Shown here in pieces: positions 36,584 to 44,858 of a stretch of 64,000 nucleotides of DNA. The notes under the pieces were generated by a model. The model saw nothing but the letters and a program-made list of their open reading frames with translations. It searched no databases and was not told the origin of the DNA. Both the position numbers and the translations under genes were made by a program. The stretch is from Desulfovibrionales bacterium (lineage in GTDB: Bacteria > Desulfobacterota > Desulfovibrionia > Desulfovibrionales > Desulfonatronaceae), in the NCBI GenBank assembly GCA_007693505.1, contig REDL01000054.1, forward strand, positions 1-64,000, given 5' to 3'. Every line of letters starts with the position of its first letter. Within the stretch, counting starts at the first letter, position 1.

Positions 36584-38128
36584 TCAAGTTTGGTCGCCCT
36601 CAGGACCATTCTTGAGAAATCTTCGTGCCGCGACGACGAAATTCTCAGCCCACGTTGGAACCCCCAAGGCGTGAAGATGGGTGTAGCAGGCAAATGTATT
36701 ACGGAAAATGAGCCCGTCTTTGTTCTGGTCAATGCCAGTGCCTCGTTGCATCTCCAAAGCGTAAGACATCTCTGGTGGCACTGGACTGACACACTTGGAG
36801 TAATGGAATTCATGTCCGGTGAATTCCAGCCCCACGGGATGAAAGGGGTTGGGTTGGACGACTTTGGCCACGGTATAGCCATGCCCCTGTGGTTTAGCGC
36901 AGAGCATGGTCTGGACCGGGAAAACACCAGCCATCGGGTACACTGTTTCGCGACAGATCAGGCTTTGTCCAAGATACATGAATCCCCCGCATTCGGCGTA
37001 GATGGGCAATCCTCGCCGCGCATGCCGGTGAACCATGGTTCTTGTGGACTCATTTTGGGCGAGTTGTTCGGCCTGGGTCTCGGGAAAGCCGCCTCCGAGA
37101 TAGAGTCCATGGATTTCCGGCCACACCCTGGGGGTGAGTAGGCTAAGTTCCACTAATTCCGCACCATGTTTACGGAGTTCCGCCAAGTTTTCCCGGTAGT
37201 AAAACCACAAAGCCGCATCCCGAACCACACCGATGCGTACGGAGTCTTCTGGGGGAGCTGTGTGCTGCGCCATGCGCAGGCCGGATGATTGGCCACATCC
37301 GGTGCGAACCGGCTGAGAATTTGCCCGGTTGTGCTGCTGTACGCCCAAGGTGGCCGCACTGGCATCCGCACACCCGGCGAAATTGAGGCAATTGTCTTGA
37401 AGCTTAGCATCAAGTTTGTCCGGTAGCGGGGTAGTGGTTGCCCGTGCGGCAATCGTGCGCAGGGCCTGAATGTCCAGACATTCACGGGCGATAGTGGCCA
37501 GGTGGCTCAGGGTGGCTTCAGCCTCCGCGCACTCCTGGTCGGATACAAGGCCCATATGGCGTTCTGGAATGGGGTCTGGCTTGATTTTAGGCAGGATGCC
37601 AACCACGGGAACATCCGTATACTGCTCAATGCACTGCCGCAGGATTGTCTTGTGGCGGGTTCCCGCGGTTCGATTGAGGATTACTCCGGCGAGGTTCAGT
37701 TTGGGCTCAAAGGTACGGCAACCCAGGACCAAGGCCGCCACGGTGCGGGTCATCTTCGTGCAGTTAATGATCAAGACCACTGGTGCACGCAGACGTTTGG
37801 CCAATTCAGCCGTCGAACAGGAGCCACTGGTGTCCTTGCCGTCGAACAACCCTCTGTTTCCCTCGATCAGGGCAAAGTCGACCGAAGCGGATTCCCGAAG
37901 GAAGAGCTGCACGAGAGCCTCGTGGGGCATCATGAACGGGTCAAGATTGGATGTCTCCCGGCGGGCAGCCAAGCTAAGCCAGGCGGCATCAATATAGTCC
38001 GGGCCCTTTTTGAACGGCTTGACCTGGAGTCCAAGATCGACCAGCGCGCGGCACAGGCCCAGGGAAAGGATGGTTTTGCCCGCTCCCCCGCTGAGACCGG
38101 CAAGAATCAGGCGAGCTGGGTTGTCCAC
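36584..38128 (-). CDS. cbiA: CbiA-type glutamine amidotransferase downstream of dsrD (DsrN-like)
   Basis: ATP- and glutamine-dependent amidase of the cobyrinate a,c-diamide synthase family. The N-terminal nucleotide domain has LSGGAGKTILSLGL and FKKGPDYIDAAWLS; the C-terminal class I-like glutaminase has LYLGGGFPETQAEQLA, nucleophile Cys in YAECGGFMYLG and catalytic His in GHEFHYSK. In sulfur bacteria the dsr-linked homologue is called DsrN and is thought to amidate siroheme for DsrAB; a role in cobamide synthesis is also possible. The start is uncertain: no ATG lies in the first third. GTG at 38128 gives the usual N-terminus (514 residues) but has no clear ribosome site, and an open reading up to 38392 would overlap dsrD by 35 bp. 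Confidence 0.88.
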   Translation of the reverse strand: MDNPARLILAGLSGGAGKTILSLGLCRALVDLGLQVKPFKKGPDYIDAAWLSLAARRETSNLDPFMMPHEALVQLFLRESASVDFALIEGNRGLFDGKDTSGSCSTAELAKRLRAPVVLIINCTKMTRTVAALVLGCRTFEPKLNLAGVILNRTAGTRHKTILRQCIEQYTDVPVVGILPKIKPDPIPERHMGLVSDQECAEAEATLSHLATIARECLDIQALRTIAARATTTPLPDKLDAKLQDNCLNFAGCADASAATLGVQQHNRANSQPVRTGCGQSSGLRMAQHTAPPEDSVRIGVVRDAALWFYYRENLAELRKHGAELVELSLLTPRVWPEIHGLYLGGGFPETQAEQLAQNESTRTMVHRHARRGLPIYAECGGFMYLGQSLICRETVYPMAGVFPVQTMLCAKPQGHGYTVAKVVQPNPFHPVGLEFTGHEFHYSKCVSPVPPEMSYALEMQRGTGIDQNKDGLIFRNTFACYTHLHALGVPTWAENFVVAARRFLKNGPEGDQT

Positions 38129-38357
38129 GGAGTGTATGGGGGGTGCAAGAAGGTAGCTTTTGGGAGAAATGAGGGGCAGGATGAAGCTAGTAAAGGGGGC
38201 AACCCAAAACAGTTCGTCTTCTGGATATCGTGACCTGGGGAGAGCAGGTGCGTCACCCAACGCCAGAAAATGTTGATTGCGCTGGTTGAAGTGTTTTATC
38301 TTTAACGATATCGAGGAGATGACGCGATATTCTGGGGACCCCCGTGGAATCGGGGTG

Positions 38358-38597
38358 CTACTCGCCTTCCCCGGCTTGCTGCTTGCCGGCACCTTTGAGG
38401 CCGTAAAACGTGGTGCTGCCGCTGGACCAGTATTCCAGAATTTCTTCGTTGACCATCTGCCCCAGAAGTTTCTTGACTTGCAAGGTTTTCATTTCCGGAA
38501 CAAAGGCGGTCAAGTCCTTGAAGTAGAATTTGGACTTGCTTTTGCTTTTGGATTTTATGCCGTCGATAATGGCTTGTTTTGCCGCTTCTTGGTCCAT
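38358..38597 (-). CDS. dsrD: DsrD, winged-helix activator of dissimilatory sulfite reductase
   Basis: Small protein always found beside dsrAB in sulfate reducers; it is reported to stimulate DsrAB. 79 residues starting MDQEAAKQ. The lysine/serine run KSKSKSKSKFYFKDL and the winged-helix core (KTLQVKKLLGQMVNEEILEY, SSGSTTFYGL) are diagnostic. The C-terminal QQAGEGE tail is acidic. Start at 38597 with GAGGAG 6 bp upstream. It lies 66 bp downstream of dsrB on the same strand. Confidence 0.95.
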   Translation of the reverse strand: MDQEAAKQAIIDGIKSKSKSKSKFYFKDLTAFVPEMKTLQVKKLLGQMVNEEILEYWSSGSTTFYGLKGAGKQQAGEGE

Positions 38598-38663
38598 GAG
38601 AGACTCCTCGATTTTGGAACAGCCTGGGGGCGGGATGCCCCCAGGCAATAGTGACAGAATGGA

Positions 38664-39815
38664 TTAGAACTTGAAGTTCGTGGTCTGGCGCCAGGTTTCG
38701 TAGGCAGGATCGCGGAAATCGTCAATCAAGTGCCAAGTGAATTCCAGATCGCAGACCTCGAAGAAGCGCTCCCAGCCGATACGCTCGGCCCATTCGCCCA
38801 GACGCTCGTACTTGTGTGCGCCCTTGGAGTAGGCTTCGACGATCTGGCGAACTTTTTTGACCAGTGTCGGCCAGCGGGGTGGTTCGTTGGGCACGAAGTC
38901 CACGACGACCTTGGAGAACTTGGGGTTGCTGATCCGGTTGGAGACCTTGCCGCCAACCATGATGATCAGGCCATCGCCGCCCTGGCCATCGGACAGCGGC
39001 AGGGCCGGGCACATGGTATAGCAGTTGCCGCAGAACATGCAGCGCTCATTCTTGATGGCCACGGAGTTGACCTTGGTGCCGTCGGGCAGGTCGACCTTGG
39101 TCGGACGGATGGCGGCTGTGGGGCAGGCTGCCACGGCCAGAGGTACTTCGCAGATCTGGTCCAGAATCTTGTGGTCGATGATCGGCGGCTTGCGATGGTA
39201 GCCGACAAAGCCGATGTCTGAGCAGTGCACAGCACCGCACATGTTCACGCAGCAGGCCATGGAGACGCGCAGTTGTGCAGGCAGACGCATCTGGGTGAAC
39301 TCATCAAACAGGTCGTCCATGACGGCCTTGACCGTCCCGGATGCGTCGGAAGCAGCGGTGTGGCAATGCACCCACCCCTGAGTGTGGATGATGTTGGTCA
39401 TGCCCGCACCGGTGCCGCCGATGGGGAATTTGAAGCTGCCGCCAGTATGCTTGCGGCTGAGCAGGTCTTCCTTCAACGGGGCCACTTTGTCCTTGCTGTC
39501 CACCATGAACTCAACGTTGTTCCGGGTGGTCCAGCGGACATGTCCGCCACAATGCTTGTCGGCGATTTCACAGATTTCACGGATTGTCTGCACACCCATC
39601 AAACGGGGAGAGCCGACACGGACGGTATAGACCTCGTCGCCGCTCTCGGCCTTGTGCATCAGCACGCCGGGCTCGAGGATCTCATGGTACAGCCATTTGC
39701 CGTAGTTTTTCTTGATGACTGGCGGCAGAAACTCTTTGTAATCCTTGGGGCCGATATCCGTAATCCGGTCTTTCATCGGCTGTTTCGGATCGTATCCTGA
39801 AGAAATGAATGCCAT
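38664..39815 (-). CDS. dsrB: DsrB, dissimilatory sulfite reductase beta subunit
   Basis: Catalytic subunit that, with DsrA, reduces sulfite with siroheme and Fe-S clusters. 383 residues. The siroheme-[4Fe-4S] cysteines are in [18 protein letters not shown] and VAACPTAAI; the inserted ferredoxin domain has [36 protein letters not shown] and [12 protein letters not shown] are sulfite-reductase fold blocks. AGGAGG 8 bp before ATG. 21 bp separate it from dsrA. Confidence 0.98.
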   Translation of the reverse strand: MAFISSGYDPKQPMKDRITDIGPKDYKEFLPPVIKKNYGKWLYHEILEPGVLMHKAESGDEVYTVRVGSPRLMGVQTIREICEIADKHCGGHVRWTTRNNVEFMVDSKDKVAPLKEDLLSRKHTGGSFKFPIGGTGAGMTNIIHTQGWVHCHTAASDASGTVKAVMDDLFDEFTQMRLPAQLRVSMACCVNMCGAVHCSDIGFVGYHRKPPIIDHKILDQICEVPLAVAACPTAAIRPTKVDLPDGTKVNSVAIKNERCMFCGNCYTMCPALPLSDGQGGDGLIIMVGGKVSNRISNPKFSKVVVDFVPNEPPRWPTLVKKVRQIVEAYSKGAHKYERLGEWAERIGWERFFEVCDLEFTWHLIDDFRDPAYETWRQTTNFKF

Positions 39816-39836
39816 TTGTATAACCTCCTGGGCTCG

Positions 39837-41150
39837 TTACATTTTGTGACGGCTTCTGTAGTCTTCGATCTTCCGGTCCCAACCGCCGGTGACCTCTTCT
39901 TCCTTCCAGAAGATGTACGGGTTGGTCCGCGGCTCCTGAACCACACGGGCATCAACTTCAACTTCCAGGACCTGGAGGATTTTGTAGAGACCGATGCGCT
40001 TCATGGTTTCACCGACACGCTCGCGGTTTTTGCCCTCTTCCATCCAGAATTCAAACAGCTTCTCAATCAGGTCCTTGATCTCGGTGTACGGAGATTCGCA
40101 CTTGATGAAGGGAACGACCAGGGTGCCCATCTGGGCGCCGTCCAGGATCGGAGCCTTGGCGCCGAGGAGCAGGGCGCAACCGGTATCTTCGCCGATCCGC
40201 AAAGCGCGAGGCATGGCGTTGATGCAGTGCATGCAGTGGTTGCACTCTTTGTCGTTGATCTTCAGGGTATCGCCTTCCATCCACATACACTTGGTCGGGC
40301 AGAGATCAATGATTTCCTTCTGGATGTTGAACTTGCCCCAGTCGCGACCGGCATGGGCGCCGCCGTTCGGAGGAATTTCACCGCCAATGTAGGCTCTGAC
40401 CGCTTCCTGGTTGATCCGAATGTTGTCCTTCCACAGACCGATGAAGGACAAGTCGGAACGGGCGATGGAGGCCACACAGCCGTTGGGGCAGCCGTCCATC
40501 TTGAACTTGAACTTGTAGGGGAAGGCCGGACGGTGCAGGAAGTCCTGGAACTCGTGGGTCAGATCGTTGCAGAGATCCTGGGCATCGATGCAGGAGTACT
40601 CGCAACGGGACATGCCCAGACAGCAGGCCGGGGTGCGCAGGTTGGAGCCGGAGCCGCCCAGGTCGGTGTCCAGGTTGTGGGTCAATTCATAGAAGATTTC
40701 TTCCAACTGTGGGGTGGTGGTGCCCAGCCAGACGATGTCCCCGGTGGAGCCGTGCATGTTGGTCATGCCGCTGCCGCGGAACTCCCAAAGATCACAAAGT
40801 TTGTTCAGGAACTCCGTGCTGTAGTACAATCCGGACGGCTGGTTGACGCGGACAGTGTGGAAATGGGCCACGCCGGGGAACATTTCCGGCTGGTCGCAGT
40901 AGCGACCGATGACGCCCCCACCGTATCCGAAGACGCCGACAATGCCGCCGTGCTTCCAGTGGGTCTCACCATCAGTGTAGGAGAGTTCCAGCACGCCCAA
41001 CAGGTCGTCACAGACGTCCACGGGGATCTGATACTCAACGCCCTTTTCGTTCTTCGCCCTGGACTCCGCTTCCCGCTTGATGTCGGAAACAAAGCTGGGC
41101 CAAGGACCTTTTTCCAGCTCGTCCAACAACGGGGTCTTGTGTTTCGCCAT
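39837..41150 (-). CDS. dsrA: DsrA, dissimilatory sulfite reductase alpha subunit
   Basis: Alpha subunit carrying the catalytically active siroheme. From the ATG at 41150 (MAKHKTPLLDELEKGPWPSF) it is 437 residues, the normal size; in-frame codons upstream are non-coding leader. GAGGAGG sits 7 bp before the ATG. Cofactor cysteines are in CCLGMSRCEYSCIDAQ and MDGCPNGCVASIARSD; a ferredoxin domain contributes CPTKCMW and CNHCMHCINAMPRALRIG. First gene of dsrABD-cbiA. Confidence 0.98.
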   Translation of the reverse strand: MAKHKTPLLDELEKGPWPSFVSDIKREAESRAKNEKGVEYQIPVDVCDDLLGVLELSYTDGETHWKHGGIVGVFGYGGGVIGRYCDQPEMFPGVAHFHTVRVNQPSGLYYSTEFLNKLCDLWEFRGSGMTNMHGSTGDIVWLGTTTPQLEEIFYELTHNLDTDLGGSGSNLRTPACCLGMSRCEYSCIDAQDLCNDLTHEFQDFLHRPAFPYKFKFKMDGCPNGCVASIARSDLSFIGLWKDNIRINQEAVRAYIGGEIPPNGGAHAGRDWGKFNIQKEIIDLCPTKCMWMEGDTLKINDKECNHCMHCINAMPRALRIGEDTGCALLLGAKAPILDGAQMGTLVVPFIKCESPYTEIKDLIEKLFEFWMEEGKNRERVGETMKRIGLYKILQVLEVEVDARVVQEPRTNPYIFWKEEEVTGGWDRKIEDYRSRHKM

Positions 41151-41313
41151 TGTTCTGCCTCCTCGAAGGGTTTTTGGGGGTTCACCACAACAAAACATAA
41201 GGGGCCGACAACCTTTATCCGCTGGAATGCATCCAACGGATCCGACTTTGGCGGCCTCCTCGCTGTGCAAAATGAATCCAATGACCAAAGAAGCTCAAAA
41301 ATGCTTCGTGAAA

Positions 41314-41344
41314 ATTATTACAACCGTAAAGTCCTTATTGTCAA
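41314..41344 (-). promoter_or_regulatory. Candidate sigma-70 promoter of dsrAB
   Basis: On the minus strand, TTGACA (41344-41339) and AATAAT (41319-41314) are separated by 19 bp; TAATAA gives an 18-bp spacer. The predicted start site leaves a leader of about 150 nt to dsrA. The surrounding 283-bp gap holds no gene. Confidence 0.5.
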
Positions 41345-41433
41345 GGCAATGAGGGATTTTTGAAGAACACACGGCTCAATGGATGGAGGAAAGAGAGCTC
41401 AAGAAAAGCCCTAAAAACGATAAACAGTATTTT

Positions 41434-42009
41434 TTAGGAGATTGATTGTGAAGCATCGCGATAAACCTTCCAACCGTAACTGCTGGGCAGTGTCCTGCTG
41501 TTGTAAATTTTCCCTTCAGCTCGAAATGGCCGTAACTTGTTGTTCAGGAGCTGAATCTGGTCGGCAAGGCGCCGTTTATAGGGAAACAGCTGGGATGCGC
41601 TCTTGCGTTCCTCCAAAAAAAGAATGACTTGGATACGAGGAGGACGTTGATTTTGAAAAAGGGCTCGAGTGAAGGGGCGTAATTCAGGGATGTCCCATCG
41701 CTGGGCTGCAAAAAGGCCGGATAGGGTATCTCTGACTTTCTGGGCAACCTCCGCAACCAGTCGGCCGGAAAGCAGACGCTGACGGTTACGGGACTCATGG
41801 CCGGTCAGATCCTTGACCTCGATGAGCATCACGTCCCCTGTGGAACTTGAAATGGCGCTTGCCGTGGGGCGCAAGGTCAGGAAATCCACTGCCTTGGTTC
41901 CTTCGACGCGGAGCATTGTGCTGCGATAAAATTTTGTGTCATCATATTTGCAAACCATGACGCTTCGGGAAAAACGGAAAAGCAGCTCGCCCTCGACGTA
42001 TTCCGTCAT
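41434..42009 (-). CDS. Putative PD-(D/E)XK nuclease paired with an ATPase
   Basis: 191-residue protein of unknown family. D42 in AVDFLTLRP and E64-x-K66 in MLIEVKDLTG are spaced and placed like a PD-(D/E)XK nuclease core, with a helical stretch (LVAEVAQKVRDTLSGLFA) following as in such folds. The C-terminal part is basic (LFPYKRRLADQIQLLNNKLRPF). Its ATG overlaps the ATPase stop as ATGA, which argues for a stoichiometric complex. Nuclease activity is inferred from the motif alone. The next gene on this strand is dsrA, with its own promoter in between. Confidence 0.65.
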   Translation of the reverse strand: MTEYVEGELLFRFSRSVMVCKYDDTKFYRSTMLRVEGTKAVDFLTLRPTASAISSSTGDVMLIEVKDLTGHESRNRQRLLSGRLVAEVAQKVRDTLSGLFAAQRWDIPELRPFTRALFQNQRPPRIQVILFLEERKSASQLFPYKRRLADQIQLLNNKLRPFRAEGKIYNSRTLPSSYGWKVYRDASQSIS

Positions 42010-43118
42010 GGATTGGTTTCCCGAGGTGACGCGGTGGCCGGCTCAAGATCCCTCTCCAAGTCTTTCGTCCGATCCGTTTCCAGGTGCTGCTCCAGGTAGC
42101 GATCACTTTGGTCCAATTCTTCATCCAGGGCCGCGATATTGGGCAGACCTTCAATGGTTTCGTCCTGGTGGGCAACGACACCGGAATTGTGGTATTCCAG
42201 TCCGGTGAACAGCGTCGGTACGGCATGTGAGCGGTTCAACAGGGTCAACTCTCTGAGCAGGAAAAGGCTGTGAGTGGCAATGACCACTTGAATCCCTGCC
42301 TGGGAGGTGGCCAAGAGTGCCTGGGCCACCTTGCGGATCAATCTGGGGTTCAGGTTGCTGTCCGGTTCGTCCCAGAACAGCGTGCATCCGCGGCACAAGG
42401 ATCCGTTGAGCAGCAAGTACGCCAGCTGTGCTATTTTGCGCAGCCCTTCGGCCAGCAAGCTGATTTCCAGTTTGCCCTTGTCGTGGGTTTTGACATGAAA
42501 TCGCCCATGTTCCTGGAGAACCTTACCTCGTAAAATGGCCTCAAGTTCCCGGATGAGGGATGTTATCGGATCCAGTTGGGACAGCTTCAGTGCCCCGGCT
42601 TGAAATTTTCGACACAAGTCGTAATAGGTCTCGTCCATGGGCAGCTCGCGGCGTTCATAGGAACCAACCAGGCTGGGAAAGAGCGAGAGGGCTTCCTTGG
42701 GGGGAAGCATGACCGGAGGCTTCGCGGTTTTGGAGGGTGTGTGCGCTTCAATGACAACTTTTTTGCGGCTGTTGGGTGCAAAGCTGAAACGCAGGACATG
42801 GCCCTGGAAGTCGGCATGGACTACGCATCGGGACCGCCCAGGTGACCGATCGGGTGAACGATTGACCAGTCCGCCCAGGATATCCGGTCGAAATACGGCC
42901 ACCAACTTTTCCGCGATTCGTTCATCCAAATGGAAGTGAATTTCCGGGGCTGTTTCCTCGGAACTTTCGCTCTGCAGAGCACTGAGCACATAGGCCAGTT
43001 TCAGCAGATGGCTTTTACCGGTGCTGTTTTCGCCGACAATGACATTCATGCCGGTGGTAACGTCCAGCTTGGCCTCGGCAAACAAGGAAAAGCGGGTAAG
43101 GGCCAGCGATGTCAGCAT
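42006..43118 (-). CDS. ABC/AAA-type ATPase (AAA_15/AAA_21-like), putative defence partner
   Basis: 370 residues from ATG 43118 (MLTSLALTRF), GGAG 9 bp upstream; a reading starting 34 codons earlier has no typical N-terminus. Motifs: Walker A GENSTGKSHLLK near residue 30, Walker B CTLFWDEPDSNLNP, and switch histidine in VIATHSLFLLREL. These are the marks of stand-alone ABC-type ATPases of the OLD/PtuA/RecF-like group found in many phage-defence systems. The tail (residues ~340-370) is acidic and disordered. Translationally coupled to the putative nuclease. The gene is not a transporter part because no permease is adjacent. Confidence 0.8.
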   Translation of the reverse strand: MLTSLALTRFSLFAEAKLDVTTGMNVIVGENSTGKSHLLKLAYVLSALQSESSEETAPEIHFHLDERIAEKLVAVFRPDILGGLVNRSPDRSPGRSRCVVHADFQGHVLRFSFAPNSRKKVVIEAHTPSKTAKPPVMLPPKEALSLFPSLVGSYERRELPMDETYYDLCRKFQAGALKLSQLDPITSLIRELEAILRGKVLQEHGRFHVKTHDKGKLEISLLAEGLRKIAQLAYLLLNGSLCRGCTLFWDEPDSNLNPRLIRKVAQALLATSQAGIQVVIATHSLFLLRELTLLNRSHAVPTLFTGLEYHNSGVVAHQDETIEGLPNIAALDEELDQSDRYLEQHLETDRTKDLERDLEPATASPRETNP

Positions 43119-43475
43119 GACGGGGTGCTCCGGCGAAAGGTGCTGGGCTTGGCGAATCTCTCCGCTGGGATCGGTTCTGAAGATTCTGTTTTCATGACGT
43201 TTTGCTGGAAACACTTGCATGGAAAGAGAAGATGGTCAATGTTGTTTCGAAGTTGATGCCCAGTAAAATTTTCCTTGCTGATCACCCGCTGTCCATCGCT
43301 TTTTGAAATTGAAATCGTGAATGCAATCGCCGACCATGCCCCCATGTCCACGGCGATGACGTAATGACAACTTAATGCACGATTTATCAGTTCCGATTCT
43401 GATTTCGACAGCGATACGTGGCAGACTTGCCCCCGGGAATCGTTGATCCCAAGCTCATTTGATGGAGAAGGCCAT
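43119..43475. other. Divergent spacer between the ATPase gene and asnS
   Basis: No supportable gene in 357 bp. It must hold two divergent promoters, but I could not assign convincing -35/-10 pairs. It is visibly richer in A+T than both flanks, especially 43250-43420. Confidence 0.4.
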
Positions 43476-44855
43476 ATGACTAGAACATCCGTTTTAGATA
43501 CTCTGAACGCCACCGAGGCGCTGGGTTCCATTTTGGTTCGGGGCTGGGTGCGCACTCGCCGGGATGCCAAAGAGGTAAACTTTCTGGAGATCAATGACGG
43601 TTCCTGTCTCAAAAACCTGCAGGTCGTTGTGGATCACATCGTGGCGGACAAGCGGTTCAAGGATGTGAACACCGGAGCAGCGGTGGAGATTCACGGCGAG
43701 CATGTGGCCTCGCCTGCAACGGGACAAAACTGGGAGGTCAGGACCCAACGGGTTGTGCTCATCGGCATGGCGGATCAGGAAGCCTATCCTCTGCAAAAGA
43801 AGCGCCATTCGGACGAGTTCTTGCGGACCATTGCCCATCTGCGACCCAGGACCAACAAGTACGGGGCCATGGCCCGGATCCGGTCCGAGGCGGCCTTTGC
43901 CGTGCATGATTTTTTTCGGCGGCGCGGCTTCTGGCACTTGCATGCACCGATCCTGACCGGGTCGGATTGCGAAGGAGCCGGGGAGATGTTTCGGGTGACA
44001 AGTCTCTCACCGGAGCATAGGTCAAGGCCCGGAGCCGACATCCATGCCGAAGATTTTTTCGGGAGGCAAGCCAACCTGACCGTCTCCGGGCAGCTGGAGG
44101 CCGAACTCTATGCCTGTGCTTTGGGTCAGGTGTATACGTTCGGCCCGACTTTTCGGGCCGAGAATTCCAACACCCCGCGCCATGCCGCTGAATTCTGGAT
44201 GATCGAGCCGGAGTTCGCCTTCGGGGACCTGGCCGAAGACATGCAACTCGCCGAGGATCTGACCAAGGCCATGGTTCGCCAGGTCATGGAGAACCGCACG
44301 GAGGACCTGGAACTCTTCGGCAAGTTCGTGGACAAGACCTTGCTTGGCGATCTGGAAACCCTGCTGGCCAAGCCCTTTGCCCGGATCTCCTACACCCAGG
44401 CCATCGACATCCTGGAGGACAGCAAGCGGGACTTTGAGTTCCAGGTATTGTTCGGCTCGGACTTGCAGACCGAGCACGAACGCTTCCTGGCCGAGGAACA
44501 CTTCAAGCAACCGGTGATCGTTTTCAACTATCCGCGAACCATCAAGCCCTTTTATATGCGTCTTAACGACGACGGTGAGACCGTGGCGGCCATGGACGTT
44601 CTCGTGCCGCGGGTGGGCGAGCTGGTGGGCGGGAGCCAGCGTGAGGAACGGCTGAATATCCTCTCAGACCGGATGGATGAGCAGGGGCTGAACAAGGATG
44701 CCTACTGGTGGTACCTGGACACCCGCCGCTTCGGCTCCGTCCCTCACGCCGGCTTCGGCATGGGGTTCGAGCGCTTCCTGATGATGCTCACCGGTGCAAC
44801 CAACATCCGCGACGTGATCCCCTTCCCCCGCACGCCGGGGCATCTGGAGTTTTAG
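43476..44855 (+). CDS. asnS: Asparaginyl-tRNA synthetase
   Basis: Class IIb synthetase that charges tRNA-Asn. 459 residues. An N-terminal OB-fold anticodon-binding domain (ILVRGWVRTRRDAKEVNFLE) is followed by the catalytic core: motif 2 region FGPTFRAENSNTPRHAAEFW with MIEPEFAF, and motif 3 GFGMGFERFLMMLTGATNIRD, in the AsnRS rather than AspRS form. ATG at 43476 with GGAG 9 bp upstream. It ends three bases from the convergent stop of the MoeA-like gene, with no room for a separate terminator. Confidence 0.96.
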   Translation: MTRTSVLDTLNATEALGSILVRGWVRTRRDAKEVNFLEINDGSCLKNLQVVVDHIVADKRFKDVNTGAAVEIHGEHVASPATGQNWEVRTQRVVLIGMADQEAYPLQKKRHSDEFLRTIAHLRPRTNKYGAMARIRSEAAFAVHDFFRRRGFWHLHAPILTGSDCEGAGEMFRVTSLSPEHRSRPGADIHAEDFFGRQANLTVSGQLEAELYACALGQVYTFGPTFRAENSNTPRHAAEFWMIEPEFAFGDLAEDMQLAEDLTKAMVRQVMENRTEDLELFGKFVDKTLLGDLETLLAKPFARISYTQAIDILEDSKRDFEFQVLFGSDLQTEHERFLAEEHFKQPVIVFNYPRTIKPFYMRLNDDGETVAAMDVLVPRVGELVGGSQREERLNILSDRMDEQGLNKDAYWWYLDTRRFGSVPHAGFGMGFERFLMMLTGATNIRDVIPFPRTPGHLEF

Positions 44856-44858
44856 GGA

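Noticed and set aside
38393-38595. Additional dsr-linked gene inside the dsrD region on the plus strand
   Set aside because: Reads antisense through dsrD and has no ribosome site or family features.
43112-43612. 166-codon minus-strand frame between the ATPase gene and asnS
   Set aside because: Runs antisense over the asnS start and has no homology features or start signal.
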